A stretch of 64,000 nucleotides of DNA, from contig NZ_LNCD01000034.1 of assembly GCF_001542405.1 (NCBI RefSeq), forward strand, positions 1 to 64,000, given 5' to 3'. Position numbers and translations under genes: made by a program. The notes under the pieces were generated by a model. The model worked only from the letters and a program-made list of their open reading frames with translations. It searched no databases and had not been told where the DNA came from. The stretch comes from Rhizobium altiplani. GTDB taxonomy: Bacteria > Pseudomonadota > Alphaproteobacteria > Rhizobiales > Rhizobiaceae. This document shows, in pieces, positions 58,336-64,000 of this stretch (its first letter is position 1; every line of letters begins with the position of its first letter).

Positions 58336-58441
58336 AGCCAGCTGGGATTAGCGGAATGGTGACGTCCATGACAGACTTCCTGGCATCGTCTGGCCGGCCG
58401 GCGCGTGCTGACAGGGCAGTGGCAGCCTACGACGCCAAACG

Positions 58442-59719
58442 TCAACGCTTGTCCTCTTCGGCATGTCTTCGCCGGATGCTTCGCACGACAAGCCACATGC
58501 CGGCAACCACGATCGGTACCGAGAGACCTGTCAGCGTCTCGGGGGACACCTCGAAGCCGACATTGTGCGCACCCTTTGCCACATAACCGAAGAGCCCGAC
58601 GACGTAGTAAGAGATGGCCGCCACCGACAGGCCTTCAACGGTCTGCTGCAAACGCAGCTGCAGTTGCGCCCGGCGATCCATCGAATTCAGCACCGTCGTA
58701 TTGATACGCTCGAGTTCGACGTCGATCCAGCTTCGCAGCAGGGCCGTGGCCCGGGCAAGCTTGCGCGAAAGATTCGCCTGGCGCTCCTCGACCGACTGAC
58801 AGGTTCGCATGGCCGGCGCCAGTCGTCGTTCCAGGAATGAGCCGAGTGTTTCGCTGCCTGGTATTGCCGTCTCGGCAAGAGCCCGAATGCGCTCCTGAAC
58901 GATCTCGTAGTAGGCGCGGCTTGCCCCGAACCGATAGAGGCTGAGCGCTGCATTCGCCTCGAGTTCGGCCGCAAGGCGCGTGATCTCGGACAGCATCTGG
59001 TCCGCTTCATCCCGTGCATGCAGCTTCATCCGCTGCGTAATGGCCGTCAGGCCGGACTCGATCTGGCGGATTTCGGGCGAGAGTGACTGCGCAAGCGGCA
59101 GGCCCATCATCGCCAGCGTGCGGTAGGTCTCGATATCCAGGAGGCGCTGGACCAGCGCGCCGCGTGCGCTGTCGGACATGCCGCGATCGATCACCAGAAA
59201 CTTCGTCAATCCGTCGCCATCCTGGCGGAAATCGGTGAGGATCGTTGCCTGACCGTTTCTGAGCTCGCTTCGACACAGGCTGGTCGGATCGAAAACGGCA
59301 ATTTCCTGCACTGTCTCGGGCGTGTCGGGGCGTATTTCCAGGCGAATGCCCGATATGAACGGACCTGGTGGCGAGAAGCTGTCGCCGAAAGGATGAACGG
59401 CGATCGGGGCGCCAAACTTCTCTGGTGCGGGGCAATCCCAGAAGTAGGTCGAAAATTCGGTGTGCCGTTCCCAGCGCAACGTGCCCTGGCCCCAGCTTAT
59501 CGCATGATGGCTGGTCTCGCGGGTCGGCGGAGCAACACCGCTGGATCGGGAAAGATCGGCAAGCATCTCATGGTCATTGTCACCGGCACTCTCCGTCAGG
59601 AAAGCGAGCTGGAAGATGACGCGTCGCGCCTGAACGAGCGCATAGGGTCGCGCGTGAATTTCCCCCAAGGCGCGTAATCGAAGATCCGCAGGTGGAAAGC
59701 CGAAGCTTCCTTGCGTCAT
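58442..59719 (-). CDS. DUF3422 membrane protein
   Basis: A 425-residue protein of the DUF3422 family. FPPADLRLRALGEIHARPYA at about residues 6-25 and a WERHTEFSTYFWD segment near 85 are typical. A long helical part (about 195-350) is followed by two C-terminal transmembrane segments (YYVVGLFGYVAKGA and PIVVAGMWLVVRSI), with a basic tail. Some members are annotated as egg-lysin-like; no activity is known. ATG at 59719 with AAAGGAG upstream; a longer frame to 59983 was rejected. Convergent with the SpoVR gene. Confidence 0.87.
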   Translation of the reverse strand: MTQGSFGFPPADLRLRALGEIHARPYALVQARRVIFQLAFLTESAGDNDHEMLADLSRSSGVAPPTRETSHHAISWGQGTLRWERHTEFSTYFWDCPAPEKFGAPIAVHPFGDSFSPPGPFISGIRLEIRPDTPETVQEIAVFDPTSLCRSELRNGQATILTDFRQDGDGLTKFLVIDRGMSDSARGALVQRLLDIETYRTLAMMGLPLAQSLSPEIRQIESGLTAITQRMKLHARDEADQMLSEITRLAAELEANAALSLYRFGASRAYYEIVQERIRALAETAIPGSETLGSFLERRLAPAMRTCQSVEERQANLSRKLARATALLRSWIDVELERINTTVLNSMDRRAQLQLRLQQTVEGLSVAAISYYVVGLFGYVAKGAHNVGFEVSPETLTGLSVPIVVAGMWLVVRSIRRRHAEEDKR

Positions 59720-59841
59720 GCGTGCGCTCCTTTCGGTGTGTGTTTCCCGCTCGTCGCTATCGATACTGTGATTCGGCTGAGCCCGGGAGCGCGACTGAAC
59801 AACCTCGATTGGTTCACCTCTGATCGGCGACACGTTCAAGT

Positions 59842-59864
59842 TCTTTTTGCCATTCGCAAAAAGA
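59842..59864. repeat. AT-rich inverted repeat
   Basis: TCTTTTTGC (59842-59850) and GCAAAAAGA (59856-59864) form a perfect 9-bp dyad with a CATTC centre, about 120 bp before the DUF3422 start. It is a possible operator. The rest of the 492-nt gap 59720-60211 shows no gene. Confidence 0.55.
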
Positions 59865-60211
59865 TTTCGAATGTCCATGGTCTTATCCCTACATCGGCCC
59901 CTCAGCTGACGGCATGCAAGCATCTCCTCATATGCCTGTCTAGCACGATCGGTCCGCGCGACCGTTTGCCACAGCCACTCCAACCAGCAAGCAACTCATG
60001 CTTGAATAGCACCCTATGCGGACAGTGCGGCACCGCTCGCCACAAAATCGTGATGGAACAATTCCCGACCATTGGATTTCAACCTTAGGCGCGAATGTGC
60101 TGAACGCGAAAGGCTGTGGAAAGTCAACTTGCGGCACCCTGCCTGGCGCGCAGATCGGGTTTCTGACGGCTGCTGTTGTGGTATTGCCCGATCTTACTCG
60201 GGAGAGATTCG

Positions 60212-60844
60212 ATGGCCGTAATCGATATTCTGGCGTCCGTGGCTTTTGCCGCAACTATGACTGCGTCCATTTCACCGTCCGAGACAAATGTTCCTGCCTT
60301 CCGGCCGCTCGGCGTTTCGCAGGATACGCTGCCGTCAGCGCTCGGCTGCAAATCGATCAATGGCGAGCAGCCGGATACGACAGGCCAGTACTCGTGCAAC
60401 GTTCTGCCTGGCGGAAGCGACCTCTTTGACCAATATGTGCTCGCCTATGTCCACGGCATGGGAATATGCAACGTCGTCGCGATTTCCCGTTACATCGACG
60501 ATGACCAGCGCGGCACGACGACACGGCAGGTTTACAAGGAGGCGGCTTCGCTGCTCGCTTCCCAGTTCGGGCCAGCGGACGAGAAGGTCGACCATGTCGC
60601 CACGTCCAAATTCGGAAAGGACGGCATGTTCCGGCAGGCGGTCATCGCTCAGGAGCGGCAGGTGTTCGAGCAATGGGACAATCTGAGCACAAAGTTTCAG
60701 AATGCCCAGTCGGCCAGCGTCACGATTTCTGGAAGTGAGGACTGGGGACTGGCGGTCTACAGCATTTTCCGCTTTGCCCATAACGATGCCTGCCTGAGCA
60801 GTCTGGAGCAGCAGACCGGACTGTCTGGCGCGGATGGTGAGTGA
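60212..60844 (+). CDS. Hypothetical protein with two or three cysteine pairs
   Basis: A 210-residue protein of unknown family. GGGAGAG precedes the ATG at 60212. A weak hydrophobic start (MAVIDILASVAFAATMTASI) may be a signal peptide. The body holds LGCKSINGEQ, YSCNVLPGG, GICNVVAISRYIDD and a late DACLSSLEQQ, so disulphides are likely if it is exported. The segment VYKEAASLLASQFGPADEKV is helical. No functional partner adjoins it. Confidence 0.6.
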   Translation: MAVIDILASVAFAATMTASISPSETNVPAFRPLGVSQDTLPSALGCKSINGEQPDTTGQYSCNVLPGGSDLFDQYVLAYVHGMGICNVVAISRYIDDDQRGTTTRQVYKEAASLLASQFGPADEKVDHVATSKFGKDGMFRQAVIAQERQVFEQWDNLSTKFQNAQSASVTISGSEDWGLAVYSIFRFAHNDACLSSLEQQTGLSGADGE

Positions 60845-60949
60845 TCAGCTAGCTGGCGATCGCAAGCCAAAAGCCGGCGACCGCCGGAGCGGCGGCTTGA
60901 AGACGGGAGCAGTGATCAGGTGTTCGAATGGCGCCTGGTCTCGTTCCAG

Positions 60950-61387
60950 TCAAGATGTGAACAGTGCCCGCAGGCGAGCGAATAAACCTGGGCGATCCAC
61001 GCCAAGAATACCGCGTACATAGTGGGCGGCTGTGGCGGCGCTGACCGTCGCGCCGAAATGGCAGTAGCAAAGAACGTTATGCAGTTCGCCGTCGGTGAGA
61101 CTGAAGAACTTCTTGGCCTGGCCATAAGTATCGTTCTCAAGCCCCGCTGCTCGCAGGATCGGGTCCTCAAAGGCGACCGAGATCGGCGAGTTATCGCTAC
61201 GCAGGAGCGATAGCACTGAGGTCGGCTGATGTTCGGTCTGGTAGAGGGTAGCCAGTCGTCGATGCGGGCTCAACTCGAGAAGCTCCACCCAGCGCTCGAG
61301 ACGCTCGCTTCGGGACATGACGCGGTGCGGAAATGCCTGGTCGATATCCGCAATATTCTGCAGTTGCTCCAATGTCTGATGTTTCAT
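60950..61387 (-). CDS. Hypothetical protein, rhizobial type
   Basis: A 145-residue cytoplasmic-type protein. GGAG lies 7 nt before the ATG at 61387 (an ATG at 61399 is also in frame). It starts MKHQTLEQLQNIADIDQAFP and includes RSERLERWVELLELSPHRRL, then VLCYCHFGATVSAATAAHYV, and ends RPGLFARLRALFTS. I recall similar small proteins in Rhizobiaceae but know no function. Convergent with the gene at 60212. Confidence 0.6.
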   Translation of the reverse strand: MKHQTLEQLQNIADIDQAFPHRVMSRSERLERWVELLELSPHRRLATLYQTEHQPTSVLSLLRSDNSPISVAFEDPILRAAGLENDTYGQAKKFFSLTDGELHNVLCYCHFGATVSAATAAHYVRGILGVDRPGLFARLRALFTS

Positions 61388-61964
61388 GGTGGGCTCCATT
61401 CGGCTGAAATTTGCGCAGCCCCATTGCCGCGTACGCCCTGAATAATTGAGCTAGGGGACAGCGAGGCCCAATCAAGATCATTACGAAAGGATTTATGCAG
61501 GTCGGAAACAAGTTGAACGACGGACTGCATTCTGCCTGCAGAGCTTGCTGAACAGCGTTGCTTCGCGTCGGCGACCGCGGCCGAACCCGAACTCAGCGAC
61601 AGTTTTGTTTTAGTTAAGCGCGGCGGACGTGAACTGGCCCAAGATCGTCTCAGGAATCTCATCATTTTGTCCGGAGACACCTGCAGCTATACGCAAGGCT
61701 GGGTCGACCCGAGTACTGCGGGAACTACCATGGGATCCCGAAGCGGAATTGTACTGCTGCTGTCGCAATATCCAGCCCCGCGCTCTCTGCTATCCGATGC
61801 GCGAGAGCCACGCCCAGCCTCAATAGGCTCGACTCGAATGACCGCGCTTTTGCCCGGTTACAGGCTCCGACGGACCCTCGAAGAGGGGGCCTGGGTGGCG
61901 CTTAGCTAACTTTCCCTTCCGCGTACATTTCGACAATTGCAGTCTGGTGGAGGGACAATACTGC
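61388..61964. other. Unassigned region with one weak open frame
   Basis: 577 bases. On the plus strand a frame stays open from 61517 to 61909 without an ATG early on; part of it reads ELSDSFVLVKRGGRELAQDR, which might be a gene remnant. There is no ribosome site and no family recognised, so no gene is called. Confidence 0.35.
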
Positions 61965-62044
61965 CCTATGGTAGCGTTTTTTATTGACTGCAACACGGCA
62001 TACGCTAGCTTTCTTAGAGATTGCTGATTCAGCATGTGTGGGAT
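61965..62044 (+). promoter_or_regulatory. Conserved upstream element, copy B (before the GGDEF-EAL gene)
   Basis: Counterpart of 43663-43741. It keeps CCTATGGTAGCGTTTT, TATTGACT, GCATACGCTAGCTTT, CTGATTCA and GTGTGGGAT, with about one extra base in the T-run. The block ends 46 bp before the chosen ATG of the GGDEF-EAL gene. Confidence 0.6.
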
Positions 62045-62090
62045 GCATCGGAAAAACCTAGGCGCAGGCACAACGTGGAGGCCCACCCAT

Positions 62091-63818
62091 ATGCCGGAAA
62101 ATCGTGAGAATTGGCCTACGCTAGTTCCACATGGATCCGAATTCTTCCGCCGTGTCGCAGCTGTTTTCTCGCTATGGGATCTCGACCTCGTTCTTATTGA
62201 TTGGTCTGAGACACTCGCGAAACGCTCGGGCTTCAACAGGCAGCAACCCACGAGGCTGGGCGACATTTACCCCATGTTGAAAGCCGCTCCCTCAGCGGAC
62301 CTCGTACAACTCGTCATCAAGAACGGCACGCCACAATCGCTACGGATAGGTGTGTCGACCGACAACGGTTATGACCTCCTGCTACTGCCGGCAAAGGAGG
62401 GATTGGCAGTTATCGAGATCGCCGTTGCTGACCGTATTGAACCGACACCTGCGCATGAACAGGAACGGGCTCTCCTCTTGCATCAGGCAACCCATGACGC
62501 CCTGACCGGGCTTCCCAACCGCCGGCAGTTCAGCGACCAGTTGGGGCGCTTTCTTCCGACCGGCGGCGGATGCGGTCTCGCCCTGATGCAGATTGATCTG
62601 GACGACTTCAAGCCGGTGAACGATACCTTGGGACACGGCGCCGGAGACATCGTTCTGAAGCTTGCAGCAGCCAGAATCCGAAGCGTGCTCGGTAGTGGCG
62701 AAACAGCCTTCCGACTTGCTGGCGACGAATTTGCCGTCATTCAAACTTCTCAAGAGCAGCCCGCAGAGGCAGAACGACTGGCAGATGCGCTTGTTGGCGA
62801 ATTCAAGAAACCATTCGTGGTGGACGGCATCACTGTCTTTGTGGGAGCCAGTATCGGCATTGCGATTGCGCCCCGCGATGGCGATGAGGGCGAGCAATTG
62901 ATGAAAGCAGCCGACGTCGCCCTCTATGCTGCCAAAAAGGAAGGACGCCGTCGCGCACGAACCTTTGATCCCAGTATGTTGGTGGTCCTGGAACAACGGG
63001 AGTTGCTGAGGCGCAGCCTCAGGGTCGCGCTCCAGCATGGCGAGTTCTTCCTCGAATATCAGCCTCTTGTTGACCGCTCACGCACCGTAACCGGCTTCGA
63101 GGCTCTCCTGCGCTGGCGCCATCCGAGGCTCGGCGTGATTCCTCCGATTGCCTTTATCCCAATGGCAGAGGCCGATGGGCTGATGAGCGAAATCGGCCAA
63201 TGGGTGCTGGAACAGGCCTGTCGGGAAGCTCTGAGCTGGCCGGACCATTACACCGTTGCCGTCAACTTATCCCCGGCGGAATTCTTGACAGCAGGTTTCA
63301 CAGATCGCGTGTCGCAAACTCTCGACCTTATCGGTCTTCCCGCCGAACGCCTGGAACTCGAGATTACGGAAACCGTCCTTCTGGAGCGCACGACCAACAA
63401 TCTCGATACTTTGAACACCCTGAACGTGCTTGGCATCCAGATCTCGCTCGACGACTTCGGGACGGAGTACTCATCCCTGAGTTACCTGAAGAATTTTCCT
63501 TTCGATAACATCAAGATCGACAAATACTTCGTCAACGACCTCCTAAGCGACGAAAAGAGCCGGACGATTGTACGTTCCGTCATTGCGCTCTCGCATGGGC
63601 TCGGCATGCGCGTCACTGCCGAAGGCGTGGAGACTGGCGAACAGGCCGCGTGGCTCCTGGAGGAAGGCTGCGACAGACTGCAGGGGCATTTCCTGAGCCC
63701 GCCGATGCATGTCGATGACATTCGCCAATTCATCGCCCCCCGCAAAGGACGGCGGGGAAACGGCGGCAGGGGCCGGGATGCAACTGGGATGGCGATCGGC
63801 CAGGGAGGTGCAGGTTGA
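62091..63818 (+). CDS. GGDEF-EAL cyclic-di-GMP signalling protein
   Basis: A 575-residue cytoplasmic protein. A short PAS-like sensing part (about 15-115) is followed by a GGDEF domain (about 125-290), with DALTGLPNRRQF, LMQIDLDDFKPVNDTLGHGAGD and an active-site motif FRLAGDEFAV (AGDEF, a tolerated variant). The EAL domain (about 305-550) has FEALLRW, VNLSPAEF, LEITETVLL, SLDDFGTEYSSL (Gly changed to Glu), IKIDKYF and TAEGVETGEQ, so its metal and catalytic residues appear intact. It may both make and break c-di-GMP. The ATG at 62091 has GGAGG upstream; an earlier ATG at 62034 lies in the conserved element. Confidence 0.9.
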   Translation: MPENRENWPTLVPHGSEFFRRVAAVFSLWDLDLVLIDWSETLAKRSGFNRQQPTRLGDIYPMLKAAPSADLVQLVIKNGTPQSLRIGVSTDNGYDLLLLPAKEGLAVIEIAVADRIEPTPAHEQERALLLHQATHDALTGLPNRRQFSDQLGRFLPTGGGCGLALMQIDLDDFKPVNDTLGHGAGDIVLKLAAARIRSVLGSGETAFRLAGDEFAVIQTSQEQPAEAERLADALVGEFKKPFVVDGITVFVGASIGIAIAPRDGDEGEQLMKAADVALYAAKKEGRRRARTFDPSMLVVLEQRELLRRSLRVALQHGEFFLEYQPLVDRSRTVTGFEALLRWRHPRLGVIPPIAFIPMAEADGLMSEIGQWVLEQACREALSWPDHYTVAVNLSPAEFLTAGFTDRVSQTLDLIGLPAERLELEITETVLLERTTNNLDTLNTLNVLGIQISLDDFGTEYSSLSYLKNFPFDNIKIDKYFVNDLLSDEKSRTIVRSVIALSHGLGMRVTAEGVETGEQAAWLLEEGCDRLQGHFLSPPMHVDDIRQFIAPRKGRRGNGGRGRDATGMAIGQGGAG

Positions 63819-63832
63819 AAAGGCAGGAGGCG

Positions 63833-64000
63833 ATGGCAGACGCAGCTTTTGAGCAGCTCCTCAATCTTGAAATGGAGATGGCAACGTTCACGTCCGACTG
63901 GCTGCATTGCGACCAGCTCTCGAACTACGTCGCCCAAATGGTCAGCCATGACCGCCGTGATCCACTGCGCCATTCCAACCTTCTGTCCTCCGCCCTCAAC
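63833..64000 (+). CDS. Unknown gene, 5' part only
   Basis: The first 56 residues of a protein starting MADAAFEQLLNLEMEMATFT and continuing SDWLHCDQLSNYVAQMVSHD to the window end. AGGAGG stands 2 nt before the ATG; a TTG at 63815 overlapping the previous stop (TTGA) is an alternative start with GGGAGG before it. Only 14 nt separate it from the GGDEF-EAL gene, so they are probably co-transcribed. Family not recognised; the start resembles small regulatory proteins found beside ATPase-type signalling genes. Confidence 0.6.
   Translation, partial: MADAAFEQLLNLEMEMATFTSDWLHCDQLSNYVAQMVSHDRRDPLRHSNLLSSALN

Noticed and set aside
61384..61680. A 98-residue minus-strand frame before the hypothetical gene at 60950
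   Set aside because: Ser/Arg-rich without family resemblance or ribosome site; composition typical of a shadow frame.
62034..62090. Earlier ATG for the GGDEF-EAL gene
   Set aside because: It overlaps the conserved upstream element and lacks a ribosome site, whereas the ATG at 62091 has GGAGG upstream.
1..64000. CRISPR arrays, rRNA and tRNA genes
   Set aside because: No regularly spaced direct repeats beyond the three 42-bp coding units, and no rRNA or complete tRNA cloverleaf pattern noticed on reading; a covariance scan was not possible.

Overview
The window looks like a GC-rich alphaproteobacterial replicon of the Rhizobiaceae (Sinorhizobium/Ensifer, Rhizobium or Agrobacterium relatives). 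The grounds are a rhizobial-type minCDE cluster with CtrA-like boxes, an EcfG-type promoter, many ABC uptake systems, a succinoglycan-glycanase-like secreted enzyme, LigD and TraA remnants of rhizobial-plasmid type, and a DUF1127 protein. minCDE lies on a secondary replicon in several Rhizobiaceae (pSymB in S. meliloti), so a chromid or megaplasmid is my best guess. That is inference, not something the sequence proves.

Layout. 0-2.7 kb: pectin/uronate catabolism (kduD-kdgF-kduI) with a divergent GntR/FadR-type regulator. 2.7-7.3 kb: an RTX-tagged GH16 beta-glycanase with its own type I secretion ABC/HlyD pair. 7.7-8.4 kb: a small repeat-peptide gene tail to tail with a decayed AbiEi antitoxin-family gene. 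8.7-15.1 kb: an L,D-transpeptidase, an inositol-monophosphatase-family phosphatase and a convergent binding-protein ABC operon ending in a glycerophosphodiester phosphodiesterase (GDPD). 15.2-22.8 kb: a low-density accessory island of gene remnants (TraA, IS110, LigD, a terminase-like chimera, a DUF995-like tail) mixed with small secreted proteins and an intact SRAP (YedK) gene. 23.0-32.4 kb: a co-oriented locus with GDPD, HAD phosphatase, SorC regulator, peptide-type ABC transporter and sugar isomerase. In composition it resembles the agrocinopine (acc) system. 33.0-37.6 kb: a PaoABC-like molybdenum aldehyde oxidoreductase and a divergent TetR regulator with a palindromic operator. 37.6-39.9 kb: minE-minD-minC and a DUF1127 gene. 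40.2-45.0 kb: a fused E1 and an E2 of a 2-oxoacid dehydrogenase complex, then an AraC regulator. 45.3-51.4 kb: small proteins, a DHA2-type exporter, a luciferase-like monooxygenase, YigZ, and an ECF sigma factor with cupredoxin and DUF4142 genes. 51.6-64 kb: succinate-semialdehyde dehydrogenase, the PrkA-YeaH-SpoVR stress module, DUF3422, two unknown proteins, a GGDEF-EAL protein and the start of another gene.

How the parts work together. Much of the window is nutrient acquisition: uronates from pectin, (sugar) phosphodiesters by two independent ABC+GDPD+phosphatase sets, and aldehydes. Stress and cell-cycle control elements are mixed in. The strongest regulatory signals read from the sequence are a duplicated ECF promoter motif (GGGAACCTT-N13-CATCYA) before the sigma gene and before the DUF4142/cupredoxin pair, an EcfG consensus before prkA, CtrA-like boxes before minC, and an about 80-bp conserved element found before both the AraC gene and the GGDEF-EAL gene, 18 kb apart. 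No rRNA, tRNA or CRISPR array was seen.
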